Assembly: GCA_028875855.1 (NCBI GenBank)
Contig: JAGWVA010000003.1
Coordinates: 53,203-117,202, forward strand
Direction of reading: 5' to 3'
Length of the DNA stretch: 64,000 nt
From: Paracoccaceae bacterium
Lineage (GTDB): Bacteria; Pseudomonadota; Alphaproteobacteria; Rhodobacterales; Rhodobacteraceae
This document shows positions 56,517 to 64,000 of this stretch, in pieces. The translations under genes and the position numbers were made by a program. Position 1 is the stretch's first letter, and each line of letters opens with the position of its first letter. Under the pieces are notes generated by a model that ran no database searches, had not been told where the DNA came from, and saw only the letters and a program-made list of their open reading frames with translations.

Positions 56517-57761
56517 TCAGGCAGGCTGCGGCACTGTGGCCTGCGCAGCTTGCGGCTGCCGCAGCAGGAAGACCGCGACGGCCACCGTCAGCGCAACGAG
56601 GAGAAGACCGGGGAAGACAATCATCTGGCCCGATTTCACGGCCGCATCGATCGCGGTTTGCGCTCCGTGCGTGAACGAAAGATATGTGCTCCACCCCGTT
56701 GCGGCGAAGCCGGTGATGAGCAGCAAACCGCGCAGGCCAGGCCGCGCCTGCGTCTTCAGACCGGGCCACAGCAGGGCAATGGCAACCATGTATGTCAGCA
56801 TGTCGTAGTCATAGGCATAGGGGCTGATGATCAGGGTGCAAAGCATCGCGAGGCCCAGTTGATCGCGCAGAGGGATCCCCCTGCGCACGACGGCCACCAG
56901 CAAGCCAAGAGCCGCCACGGCGACAAACGCCTGCACTTTCATGGCTGCGGCCGCCGGAACACCCAGCCCGACAAGGGCGATGAAGGTCGACATCATGCGA
57001 AAGAAGACGAACTTTCCATCGTGCATCAACTGCCCGCTGGCCTCGACCCCGTGCAGAAATGCCGGCCATATATCGACCCCATAGACGACCGTAGCCAAGG
57101 CGCCGGTTATCAGGACAACCGTGAGCGCTTGTCCCAGCGCGTGCCAATCACGCCGGATCAGGGCCAGCGCCCCGATCCCGAGGGCCATATGCGGTTTTAT
57201 GACCATGAGGCCGAGGGGGATGCCCCGATAGCGTCCGTTCTTCAGCATCGCAAGGGCGAACCAGCCGGCAAGCGCAGCCATGATGAAACTGGTCTGGCCG
57301 GAAAAACTGGCCCGCACCAGCGCGGCCGAGGCTGCCATGATCACCCAGGAGATATCCCTGCCCGAGAGTCGCCAGATGACCAGCAAAAGCAACCCGAGGC
57401 CGAGCGGCGTGTAGATCGCATAGGTAACGGCCCGCGGAAGGATCGCGAAGACCGGCACGACCAGATCGAACTGCGGCGGATAGGCCCACGGCATGGTCAG
57501 GCCAACGCCGCCCATCGCCGCCTCGGCAGCATACATGTCTTTGGGCGTGTAGGCCGAAACCATCTTGCCATGCAGGGCCAGGTGACCTGCGACGCGAAAG
57601 GCGTCGAAATCGATGAATGTTGCAGGTCCGAACGCCCCTGAAAGACGGCGGACCTGAAAGAAGATCAGGTAGGCAGTGAACAACATGACCGCGATTGCCA
57701 CAGAGGTCGCCAACTTCTGCGGAAAAGGCACATGATCGCGCGCGCCAGTCGATCCCTGCAT
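56517..57761 (-). CDS. GT87 (DUF2029)-like polyprenyl-phosphate-sugar glycosyltransferase
   Basis: 414 residues with about ten transmembrane segments. Near residue 50, after the first helix, there is a DFDAFRVAG segment with the acidic residues expected of GT-C catalysts, then AYPPQFDLVVP, the loop GQTSFIMAAL, and KPHMALGIGAL; these are DUF2029/GT87 features. GT87 includes the mycobacterial arabinosyltransferase AftC and mannosyltransferase PimE, both using polyprenyl-phosphate sugars. A donor operon lies at 19.4-23.3 kb. Codon use looks somewhat less GC-biased than in neighbours, and the gene ends next to a tRNA-Val, which may hint at transfer. Confidence 0.75.
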   Translation of the reverse strand: MQGSTGARDHVPFPQKLATSVAIAVMLFTAYLIFFQVRRLSGAFGPATFIDFDAFRVAGHLALHGKMVSAYTPKDMYAAEAAMGGVGLTMPWAYPPQFDLVVPVFAILPRAVTYAIYTPLGLGLLLLVIWRLSGRDISWVIMAASAALVRASFSGQTSFIMAALAGWFALAMLKNGRYRGIPLGLMVIKPHMALGIGALALIRRDWHALGQALTVVLITGALATVVYGVDIWPAFLHGVEASGQLMHDGKFVFFRMMSTFIALVGLGVPAAAAMKVQAFVAVAALGLLVAVVRRGIPLRDQLGLAMLCTLIISPYAYDYDMLTYMVAIALLWPGLKTQARPGLRGLLLITGFAATGWSTYLSFTHGAQTAIDAAVKSGQMIVFPGLLLVALTVAVAVFLLRQPQAAQATVPQPA

Positions 57762-58030
57762 GCAACCCCCATGACGTCAGCCCAGCACTCCCGGGGCTCC
57801 CATACTTTGGGATATCGTCAGAATTCGGCCATTTCGTGGTGGGATTGGGCAAAGACTGTGCTCCGGCAGCGGCGCATTCCTGGGTCAGCACTCCGGTCGG
57901 GGGGACGTTCCGTTCAAGCGATGTCGGATGCACGGCCTGCCGTCACGGCCCCCGGGGCAACGATGACTGCAACCGAAGAACGGCCTACAGGCCCGGACTT
58001 CAAGGCTTTATGTGATTTCAACGGGATAGA
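57762..58030. other. Non-coding region between GT87-like gene and tRNA-Val
   Basis: 269 bases, visibly less GC-rich than the surroundings. No gene or recognised element was found. It lies on the 3' side of a tRNA gene, a common integration site, but no repeat of the tRNA end or integrase is visible. Confidence 0.4.
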
Positions 58031-58106
58031 TGGTGGGTGATGAGAGACTCGAACTCCCGACATCCTCGGTGTAAACGAGGCGCTCTACCAACTGAGCTAA
58101 TCACCC
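58031..58106 (-). tRNA. tRNA-Val (anticodon TAC)
   Basis: 76 bases with encoded CCA (58031-58033). The acceptor GGGTGAT (58100-58106) pairs with ATCACCC (58035-58041). The anticodon stem CCTCG/CGAGG encloses TTTACAC, giving TAC. The D-arm has GCTCAGTTGGTAGAGC and the T-arm GTTCGAGTC. Confidence 0.96.
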
Positions 58107-58115
58107 GGGTGCGTT

Positions 58116-58144
58116 TCCTTACCCTGCCCTGCGGCGGCGCTCAA
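58116..58144 (-). promoter_or_regulatory. tRNA-Val(TAC) promoter
   Basis: Minus-strand TTGAGC (58139-58144), 17-base spacer, TAAGGA (58116-58121), 9 bases from the tRNA 5' end. It overlaps the end of the LAB_N gene. Confidence 0.5.
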
Positions 58145-58470
58145 GATGGTGCTTGTGCCTTGTCGTCGGCAAGGCGGCGCTCGGCCCGGATGAGCCAGAG
58201 GTTGCGCGCGTAGATCACGATCCCCATCGACTGGCCCAGCATGAAGACCGGGTCGCGGCGTTCCAGCGCATAGAGAAACAGGACGAGCCCGCCCCCGAGC
58301 GAGAAATACCAGAAGGCCAGCGGGACCACCGACCGGCCGGCGCGTTCCGAGGCGATCCACTGCACGAGGAAGCGTGCGGTGAAGAGCATCTGTCCGCCCA
58401 GGCCGACGGCGATCCAGATCAGCTCGCCGACCGTCTCGACGTGGAACAGATGCATCAGGTCGCTCAGCAT
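58141..58470 (-). CDS. Lipid-A-disaccharide synthase N-terminal (LAB_N) domain membrane protein
   Basis: 109 residues with three predicted helices. The family pattern is clear: GLGGQMLFTARFLVQWIASE near residues 23-42 (in parts), SVVPLAFWYFSLGGG, and the C-terminal GQSMGIVIYARNLWLI. It is the stand-alone LAB_N domain, related to small membrane proteins that work with glycosyltransferases of polyprenyl-phosphate sugars. It starts 6 bases after the GT2 gene, forming a two-gene operon. Confidence 0.88.
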   Translation of the reverse strand: MLSDLMHLFHVETVGELIWIAVGLGGQMLFTARFLVQWIASERAGRSVVPLAFWYFSLGGGLVLFLYALERRDPVFMLGQSMGIVIYARNLWLIRAERRLADDKAQAPS

Positions 58471-58476
58471 GGCACC

Positions 58477-59214
58477 CTATCCGTGCAGCGGCGTGTCGTT
58501 GGCCCGGGCCTTCTTGCGGCGGCGGATGAGCCAGGCGACGCCCGCGAGATCGGCGATCCCCTCCAGCCCGCGCTGAAGGTTGGTGTATTTTGACCGCCCG
58601 GTCATCCGTTCGCGATGCGCGACGTCAACGAGCACGACCCCCCAGCCGTCGCGCCGCGCCAGCGCGGGCAGATAACGGTGCATGTGGTCGAAATAGGGAA
58701 AGGCAAGGAAGGCGTCGCGGCGGAAGGCCTTCAGCCCGCAACCGGTATCGCGCGTGCCATCCCGCAGCACCCAGGCCCGCAGCCCGTTGGCAAACCGCGA
58801 GGCAAGCCGCTTCGACAGAGAATCCCGCCGCTTCACCCGTTGCCCGGCGACCAGCCCCACGCGCCCCGTGTTGTCGCCCAGCAGCGGACGCCAGAGCTTT
58901 GGAAGCTCGGCCGGCGGGTTCTGCCCGTCGCCGTCCAGCGTGCAGACGATCGGTGCCGTCGCGGCCTGCACGCCGGAATGAACCGCCGCACTTTGTCCGG
59001 CCGGCTTCGGATGATGAAGAACGCGCAGCTCGGGCACCGCGTCTGCCAGCGCATCCAGCATGTCGCCCGTCTCGTCGGTCGAGCCGTCGTCCACCGCGAT
59101 CACCTCGAAGGGCAGACGCGCATCACGGCAGACCGCGACGACCTCATCGATCAGCGGGCCAGCAGCCCCGCTTTCGTTTCGCATCGGAATCACGATTGCG
59201 ACAGACTTTGCCAT
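58477..59214 (-). CDS. Glycosyltransferase family 2, polyprenyl-phosphate sugar synthase-like
   Basis: 245 residues. A GT-A fold with VIPMRNES at the start, DDGSTDET near residue 42, and a DxD-type DGDGQNPP near residue 94; RFANGLRAWVLRDGTRDTGCGLKAFRR (in parts) is typical of the dolichyl-phosphate mannose synthase group. No C-terminal membrane helices are present; membrane contact may come from the partner LAB_N protein. Together they probably make a lipid-linked sugar for envelope glycan modification. The leader carries a short tandem repeat. Confidence 0.88.
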   Translation of the reverse strand: MAKSVAIVIPMRNESGAAGPLIDEVVAVCRDARLPFEVIAVDDGSTDETGDMLDALADAVPELRVLHHPKPAGQSAAVHSGVQAATAPIVCTLDGDGQNPPAELPKLWRPLLGDNTGRVGLVAGQRVKRRDSLSKRLASRFANGLRAWVLRDGTRDTGCGLKAFRRDAFLAFPYFDHMHRYLPALARRDGWGVVLVDVAHRERMTGRSKYTNLQRGLEGIADLAGVAWLIRRRKKARANDTPLHG

Positions 59215-59233
59215 GGTCCTCTCGCAGTCCTCA

Positions 59234-59284
59234 GAAATATGGCCTCGAAATGCGGCCCTTGAAATCCGGCCCCGAAATGCGGCC
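59234..59284. repeat. Four-copy GAAAT-N2-GGCC tandem repeat
   Basis: GAAATATGGCC (59234-59244), GAAATGCGGCC (59247-59257), GAAATCCGGCC (59261-59271) and GAAATGCGGCC (59274-59284), with spacing of 2 or 3 bases. It lies 20 bases upstream of the GT2 start codon. Confidence 0.7.
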
Positions 59285-59413
59285 GCTTGTGCATGACACC
59301 CAAGCTAGGAACTGAACTGAAAAGTTCAACTGTGGCAAAATTCACATCGGCAGGACTTGGCACATGCGAATGCAAAAGGCGCGCCGGAACCCGCCGACGC
59401 GCCCTTGGAAGAA

Positions 59414-59488
59414 TGGTGGGTGATAAGGGATTTGAACCCCTGACATCTTCGATGTGAACGAAGCGCTCTACCGCTGAGCTAATCACCC
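59414..59488 (-). tRNA. tRNA-Val (anticodon CAC)
   Basis: 75 bases with encoded CCA (59414-59416). The acceptor GGGTGAT (59482-59488) pairs with ATCACCC (59418-59424). The anticodon stem CTTCG/CGAAG encloses TTCACAT, giving CAC. The acceptor stem and D-arm are almost identical to those of the tRNA-Val at 58031. Confidence 0.96.
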
Positions 59489-59498
59489 GTTGGGCGGC

Positions 59499-59527
59499 GT
59501 ATTAGCGTCAGATGCCGGGCCGTGCAA
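59499..59527 (-). promoter_or_regulatory. tRNA-Val(CAC) promoter
   Basis: Minus-strand TTGCAC (59522-59527), 17-base spacer, TAATAC (59499-59504), 10 bases from the tRNA 5' end. Confidence 0.6.
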
Positions 59528-59612
59528 GGGGCGATCTCGGATTTCGTGACGGGTCCGTCACAGGACATGATCCGCCCTCTGCCGACCGGCCCAAAACGGC
59601 ACAACGCTTGCG

Positions 59613-59643
59613 AAAAAGCGCGCCCGGGCCTGCCGGGCGCGCC
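59613..59643 (-). terminator. lon terminator
   Basis: A 10-bp stem GCGCGCCCGG (59618-59627) with CCGGGCGCGC (59633-59642); on the minus strand it is followed by TTTTT. It lies 22 bases after the lon stop. Confidence 0.85.
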
Positions 59644-59664
59644 GTCTTTCCGTGTCGGAGGGGA

Positions 59665-62076
59665 TCAGTGCGCGGTCTGCGCCGCGCCCCCCTCGCCCGA
59701 GGTCGCACGCGCGGCCTTTGCCGCCGCTTCCTCGGCCGCCTCGTCCCATTCCACCGGCTCGGGCATCCGCACCAGCGCGTGACGCAGCACTTCGCGCACA
59801 TGCGACACCGGGATGATCGTGAGCCCGGACTTCACATTGTCCGAGATCTCGGTCAGGTCCTTGGCGTTTTCCTCGGGGATCAGGACCGTGGTGATGCCGC
59901 CGCGATGCGCCGCCATCAGCTTTTCCTTCAGCCCCCCGATCGGCAGCACGTTGCCGCGCAGCGTCACCTCGCCCGTCATCGCCACGTCCTTGCGCACGGG
60001 GATGCCGGTCAGGACCGAGACGATCGAGGTCACCATCGCCACGCCCGCGCTCGGCCCGTCCTTGGGCGTCGCGCCTTCGGGAACGTGGACGTGGATGTCC
60101 ACCGTCTCGAACTTCGGCGGCTTCACCCCGATCTCGGGCGCGATCGAGCGCACGAAGGAGCTCGCCGCGTCGATCGATTCCTTCATCACCTCGCCCAGCT
60201 TGCCGGTAGTCTTCATCCGGCCCTTGCCCGGCAGCTTGAGCGCCTCGATCGACAGAAGCTCGCCCCCCACGCTGGTCCAGGCAAGGCCCGTGACGACGCC
60301 GACCTGATCCTCCTTCTCGGCAAGACCATAGCGGAACTTCTTCACGCCAAGGAATTCCTCAAGGTTTTCAGGCGTTACGGTGACGTTCTTCACCTTGCCC
60401 TTGACGATCTCGGTCACCGCCTTGCGGGCCAGCTTCGCGATCTCGCGTTCGAGGTTCCGCACCCCCGCCTCGCGGGTGTAGGTGCGGATCATCTCCATCA
60501 GCGCCGCATCCGACACGCTGAACTCGGAGGGCTTCAGCCCGTGCCCCTTGGTCTGCTTGGCCAGAAGATGCTGCTTGGCGATCTCGCGCTTCTCGTCTTC
60601 GGTGTAGCCGGCAAGCGGGATGATCTCCATCCGGTCCAGAAGCGGGCCCGGCATGTTGTAGCTGTTGGCCGTGGTCAGGAACATCACGTTCGACAGGTCG
60701 TATTCCACCTCGAGATAGTGGTCCACAAAGGTCGAGTTCTGTTCCGGGTCCAGCACCTCCAGCATCGCGGACGCCGGGTCGCCCCGGAAGTCCTGCCCCA
60801 TCTTGTCGATTTCATCGAGCAGGATCAGGGGGTTCGTGGTCTTGGCCTTCTTCATCGCCTGGATGATCTTGCCGGGCATCGAGCCGATATAGGTCCGCCG
60901 GTGGCCACGGATCTCGGATTCGTCGCGCACCCCGCCAAGGCTGATGCGGATGAACTCGCGCCCCGTCGCCTTCGCGACCGAGCGCCCGAGCGAGGTCTTG
61001 CCCACGCCGGGAGGCCCCACGAGGCAGAGGATCGGCCCCTTCATCTTCGTCGCCCGCGCCTGCACGGCAAGGTATTCGACGATGCGTTCCTTGACCTTTT
61101 CCAGTCCGTAGTGATCGGCATCCAGCACCGACTGCGCGGCGTTCAGGTCCTTCTTGACGCGCGACTTGGTGCCCCACGGGATCGACAGCATCCAGTCAAG
61201 GTAGTTGCGCACCACCGTCGCCTCGGCCGACATCGGCGACATCGACTTGAGCTTCTTCACCTCGCCTTCGGCCTTTTCGCGGGCCTCTTTCGACAGCTTG
61301 GTGGCCTTGATGCGCTCTTCCAGCTCGGCCACTTCGTTCTGGCCGTCCTCGCCGTCGCCAAGTTCCTTCTGAATGGCCTTCATCTGCTCATTCAGATAAT
61401 ACTCGCGCTGCGTGCGCTCCATCTGCGTCTTGACGCGCGACTTGATCTTCTTCTCGACCTGAAGAACGGACATCTCGCCCTGCATCAGGCCATAGACCTT
61501 CTCGAGCCGCTCGGCGACGGTCAGCGTCTCCAGAAGCTCCTGCTTCTGGCGCACCTCGATGCCCAGATGACCGGCCACGAGGTCGGCAAGCTTGTCCGCC
61601 TCGCGCGTGTCCGCCACCGCGGCCAGCGCCTCTTCGGGGATGTTCTTGCGGATCTTGGCGTAGCGCTCGAACTCCTCGCCGACCGAGCGGACAAGGGCGA
61701 TCACCGTCGCCTCGTCGCCGCGCTGTTCGGTCAGAAGCTCTGCGCGCGCCTCGAAGAAATCCTCGTTGGCAAGATAGTCGAGGATCTTCACCCGCGCGCG
61801 GCCCTCGACCAGCACCTTCACCGTGCCGTCGGGCAGCTTGAGAAGCTGCAGCACATTGGCCAGAACGCCGGTGCGGTAGATGCCGTCCGTCGCGGGGTCG
61901 TCCTGCGCCGGGTCGATCTGCGAGGCAAGCAGGATCTGCTTGTCATCCTTCATCACTTCTTCCAGCGCCCGAACCGATTTCTCGCGCCCCACGAAAAGCG
62001 GCACGATCATGTGCGGAAAGACCACGATGTCCCTGAGGGGCAGCACCGGGTAGCTGGTGGAAAGAGCTTCGTTCAT
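59665..62076 (-). CDS. lon: ATP-dependent protease Lon
   Basis: 803 residues. An N-terminal LON substrate domain ([18 protein letters not shown] in parts), coiled coil, AAA+ module with Walker [10 protein letters not shown] and Walker [10 protein letters not shown], and a C-terminal protease with Ser in PKDGPSAG and Lys in [10 protein letters not shown]. It degrades misfolded and regulatory proteins; in alphaproteobacteria these include DnaA, CcrM and SciP. The ATG at 62074-62076 follows AAAGGAACG. Upstream on the minus strand TTGAAG and GATAAT are 19 bases apart, too wide for a firm promoter call. Confidence 0.97.
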   Translation of the reverse strand: MNEALSTSYPVLPLRDIVVFPHMIVPLFVGREKSVRALEEVMKDDKQILLASQIDPAQDDPATDGIYRTGVLANVLQLLKLPDGTVKVLVEGRARVKILDYLANEDFFEARAELLTEQRGDEATVIALVRSVGEEFERYAKIRKNIPEEALAAVADTREADKLADLVAGHLGIEVRQKQELLETLTVAERLEKVYGLMQGEMSVLQVEKKIKSRVKTQMERTQREYYLNEQMKAIQKELGDGEDGQNEVAELEERIKATKLSKEAREKAEGEVKKLKSMSPMSAEATVVRNYLDWMLSIPWGTKSRVKKDLNAAQSVLDADHYGLEKVKERIVEYLAVQARATKMKGPILCLVGPPGVGKTSLGRSVAKATGREFIRISLGGVRDESEIRGHRRTYIGSMPGKIIQAMKKAKTTNPLILLDEIDKMGQDFRGDPASAMLEVLDPEQNSTFVDHYLEVEYDLSNVMFLTTANSYNMPGPLLDRMEIIPLAGYTEDEKREIAKQHLLAKQTKGHGLKPSEFSVSDAALMEMIRTYTREAGVRNLEREIAKLARKAVTEIVKGKVKNVTVTPENLEEFLGVKKFRYGLAEKEDQVGVVTGLAWTSVGGELLSIEALKLPGKGRMKTTGKLGEVMKESIDAASSFVRSIAPEIGVKPPKFETVDIHVHVPEGATPKDGPSAGVAMVTSIVSVLTGIPVRKDVAMTGEVTLRGNVLPIGGLKEKLMAAHRGGITTVLIPEENAKDLTEISDNVKSGLTIIPVSHVREVLRHALVRMPEPVEWDEAAEEAAAKAARATSGEGGAAQTAH

Positions 62077-62261
62077 GCGCGTTCCTTTCTCGGCAGGCAG
62101 GCGCGGCCCCGTGTCGGCAACCGCTCCCTGCCCCATCGGCACATTATCTGGGGCGGGCCGACCCCGACTTCAACCACGACCGCAAGGCCCCGGCGCGCGG
62201 CCTTCACGGCTTCGCCCCAGCATGCCCCGCCGTCGAAGCGGGGGCAAGCCCGACAAGGGCG

Positions 62262-63392
62262 TCAAAGCGGCTCGATGTCGCCTTCGGCCCGCCGGGCGTG
62301 AAACTGCGCGACGAAGGCATCAAGCCGCCCTTCGGCGATGGCGCCGCGCAGGCCGGCCATGAGCTCCTGGAAATAATGCAGGTTGTGCCAGGTCAGCAGC
62401 ATGGAACTGATGATCTCGCCCGCGCGGAAGACATGGTGCAGATAGGCCCGCGAATAGCCGCGGCAGGCCGGGCAGGTGCAATCCTCGTCCAGCGGGCGCG
62501 GATCGTCCATGTGGCGGGCGTTCTTGATGTTCACGACGCCCCGCCGGGTAAAGGCCTGCCCCGTGCGCCCCGACCGCGACGGCAGCACGCAGTCCATCAT
62601 GTCGATGCCGCGCTGGACCGCGCCCACGATGTCGTCGGGCTTGCCCACGCCCATCAGATAGCGCGGCTTGTCCTCGGGCAGCATCCCCGGCGCGTAATCA
62701 AGCACGCCGAACATCGCCTCCTGCCCCTCGCCCACCGCAAGGCCGCCGACCGCATAGCCATCGAAGCCGATCTGCACCAGCGCCTCGGCCGATTCCGCGC
62801 GCAGCTCCTGCGTGACGCCACCCTGCTGGATGCCGAACAGCGCATGACCCGGCCGGTCGCCAAAGGCATCGCGCGACCGCTGGGCCCACCGCATCGACAT
62901 CCGCATCGACTTGGCCACCACCTCTTCCGGCGCGGGCAGCGCGGGGCATTCGTCGAAACACATCACGATGTCCGACCCCAGCAGCCGCTGGATCTCCATG
63001 CTGCGCTCGGGCGACAGGAAATGCTCCGACCCGTCGATATGGGATTTGAAGCGCACGCCCTCCTCGCTCATCTTGCGCAGCGCCGAAAGGCTCATCACCT
63101 GAAACCCGCCCGAATCCGTCAGGATCGGACGTTCCCAGTTCATGAAGCGATGCAGCCCCCCCAGCCGGTCGATGCGCTCCGCCGTGGGCCGCAGCATGAG
63201 GTGGTAGGTGTTGCCCAGCAGGATATCCGCCCCCGTGGCGCGCACGCTTTCGGGCAGCATCGCCTTGACCGTCGCGGCCGTGCCCACCGGCATGAAGGCA
63301 GGCGTGCGGATCTCGCCCCGCGGGGTGGTGATCACGCCGGTGCGCGCCTTGCCGTCGCGCCCCTGCACCTGAAATCCGAATGTCTGCGCCAT
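62262..63392 (-). CDS. tgt: Queuine tRNA-ribosyltransferase
   Basis: 376 residues. TIM-barrel enzyme with the proton acceptor Asp in [19 protein letters not shown], the nucleophile Asp in [14 protein letters not shown] and the zinc ligands in [17 protein letters not shown] with a later His. It swaps guanine 34 for preQ1 in tRNAs with GUN anticodons. The ATG at 63390-63392 is at the family start. Its product is the substrate of GluQ, encoded at 10.6 kb. Confidence 0.96.
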   Translation of the reverse strand: MAQTFGFQVQGRDGKARTGVITTPRGEIRTPAFMPVGTAATVKAMLPESVRATGADILLGNTYHLMLRPTAERIDRLGGLHRFMNWERPILTDSGGFQVMSLSALRKMSEEGVRFKSHIDGSEHFLSPERSMEIQRLLGSDIVMCFDECPALPAPEEVVAKSMRMSMRWAQRSRDAFGDRPGHALFGIQQGGVTQELRAESAEALVQIGFDGYAVGGLAVGEGQEAMFGVLDYAPGMLPEDKPRYLMGVGKPDDIVGAVQRGIDMMDCVLPSRSGRTGQAFTRRGVVNIKNARHMDDPRPLDEDCTCPACRGYSRAYLHHVFRAGEIISSMLLTWHNLHYFQELMAGLRGAIAEGRLDAFVAQFHARRAEGDIEPL

Positions 63393-63470
63393 GCCGCCCT
63401 CGCGTTCCTTCGCCCCGCTTCTGGCGCGAACGGCGCGAAAAGCCAAGCCCGGCCCATGCCGCCGCCCCAT

Positions 63471-63540
63471 TCACTTTGGCAAAAATATCCTCGGGGGTGA
63501 GGCGCGTCAGCGACGAGGGGGCGGACAGCCCCCTTCCTTG
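63471..63540 (+). repeat. AAATATCC intergenic repeat, copy D
   Basis: TTTGGCAAAAATATCCTCGGGGG followed by a GGCGCGTC spacer and GGGGGCGGACAGCCCCC, here quoted in part. It lies in the divergent region between tgt and the sufT-like gene, unlike the other three copies, which follow stop codons. Confidence 0.6.
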
Positions 63541-63627
63541 CACGATCTCCCCCCGCGCACCGCACCATGCTCTGGACCTTGGCCCCGAATTCCCTATATA
63601 AACGGTCAACAACCGCGCGAGAGACCG

Positions 63628-63993
63628 ATGAACGCCAACCTCCCCGAACAGATCGAAGGTGAACCCCTCATCAAGCCGTCCTCGGTGGACCATCCGCTGT
63701 ACGACGACGTGGTGACCGCCTGCCGGTCCGTCTATGACCCCGAGATTCCGGTGAACATCTTCGACCTCGGGCTGGTCTATTCCATCGCCATCTCGCCCGA
63801 GAACGACGTGGAGATCGTGATGACCCTCACCGCGCCGGGCTGCCCCGTGGCGGGCGAGATGCCGGGCTGGGTGTCGGACGCGGTCGGCCCCGTGCCGGGC
63901 GTGAAAGGCGTCGATGTCCAGATCACCTTCCACCCGCCCTGGGGCATGGACATGATGTCGGACGAGGCGCGACTGGAACTGGGCTTCATGTAA
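63628..63993 (+). CDS. sufT: SufT-like (DUF59/MIP18) Fe-S assembly protein
   Basis: 121 residues. A DUF59 domain with YDPEIPVNIFDLGLVY near residues 36-51, MTLTAPGCPVAGEM with the conserved Cys near residue 72, and the C-terminal FHPPWGMDMMSDEARLELG. It belongs to the SUF-associated branch that helps Fe-S protein maturation. The ATG at 63628 is preceded by GAGAGACCG, and by TATATAA-rich sequence at 63595-63602 that may hold the -10 box. No suf operon lies next to it in the window, which ends 7 bases after its stop. Confidence 0.88.
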   Translation: MNANLPEQIEGEPLIKPSSVDHPLYDDVVTACRSVYDPEIPVNIFDLGLVYSIAISPENDVEIVMTLTAPGCPVAGEMPGWVSDAVGPVPGVKGVDVQITFHPPWGMDMMSDEARLELGFM

Positions 63994-64000
63994 GCCACGC

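Noticed and set aside
56437..59500. Genomic island inserted at a tRNA-Val
   Set aside because: A lower-GC patch and a glycosyltransferase next to the tRNA suggest it, but there is no integrase and no direct repeat of the tRNA 3' end, so it is only mentioned as a possibility.
62143..62173. Promoter of lon
   Set aside because: TTGAAG and GATAAT are 19 bases apart on the minus strand, too wide for a confident call; not entered as a feature.
59512..62301. 929-codon open frame opposite lon
   Set aside because: Antisense shadow of lon; it also spans the lon terminator and start region without a ribosome binding site of note.

Overview
The window is a chromosomal segment from a high-GC alphaproteobacterium, most likely a member of the Rhodobacteraceae. 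The grounds are an adjacent sciP (DUF1153) and ctrA pair, an alphaproteobacterial-type LexA box (GAAC-N7-GAAC), an NDUFA12-type complex I accessory subunit, usg, trmFO, a stand-alone hisI, and recurring intergenic repeats with an AAATATCC core. Gene density is high, ATGA or TGATG overlaps are frequent, and no integrase, transposase, phage gene or CRISPR array is visible.

Layout. 1-1.5 kb: TAXI-type TRAP transporter (permease truncated by the window edge). 1.75 kb: tRNA-Leu(CAA). 2-5.6 kb: YqaA-type membrane protein, DsbB, and an Lrp/AsnC regulator divergent from an arginase/ornithine cyclodeaminase operon. 5.7-11.4 kb: usg, then gyrA, a small ORF, trmFO and gluQ, translationally coupled. 11.4-17 kb: hisI, an IscU/NifU-like protein, a LexA-box-controlled 40-residue membrane protein, recG and ligA. 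17-19.4 kb: ctrA, sciP, mnmA. 19.4-23.3 kb: a four-gene operon (HAD-UbiA fusion, GtrA, DprE1-like, DprE2-like) that matches the mycobacterial polyprenyl-phospho-arabinose donor pathway. 23.5-29.3 kb: a signalling operon (receiver protein, small membrane protein, SLC5-fused histidine kinase, FliM-like protein) and a ScfR-type regulator. 29.4-34.1 kb: omega-amino acid aminotransferase divergent from a RutR-type regulator, an orphan gene, accB-accC. 34.2-40.3 kb: methyltransferase, aat, DUF2155, mlaD, NDUFA12, amidase, ALDH7-type dehydrogenase. 40.5-42.6 kb: clpP and clpX. 42.7-48 kb: an RTX-tailed glycosidase, and a PLP decarboxylase coupled to an ATP-grasp-like protein. 48-55 kb: PEP synthase and a four-subunit 2-oxoacid oxidoreductase. 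55-59.5 kb: pirin, a small ORF, a GT87-like protein, and a GT2/LAB_N pair between two tRNA-Val genes. 59.6-64 kb: lon, tgt and a sufT-like gene.

How the parts may fit together. CtrA, its inhibitor SciP and the proteases ClpXP and Lon are the usual alphaproteobacterial cell-cycle and proteolysis components. The UbiA/GtrA/DprE operon should make and place a lipid-linked arabinofuranose donor; the GT87-like protein about 33 kb away is a candidate user of it. The 2-oxoacid oxidoreductase carries its own flavin/Fe-S subunit and lies just upstream of PEP synthase on the same strand, which suggests a pyruvate/PEP interconversion module.

The most promising little-described items are the SOS-box small membrane protein, the arabinose-donor operon, the decarboxylase/ATP-grasp pair and the SLC5-kinase operon. 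Family assignments come from reading motifs and overall resemblance; no database search was run.
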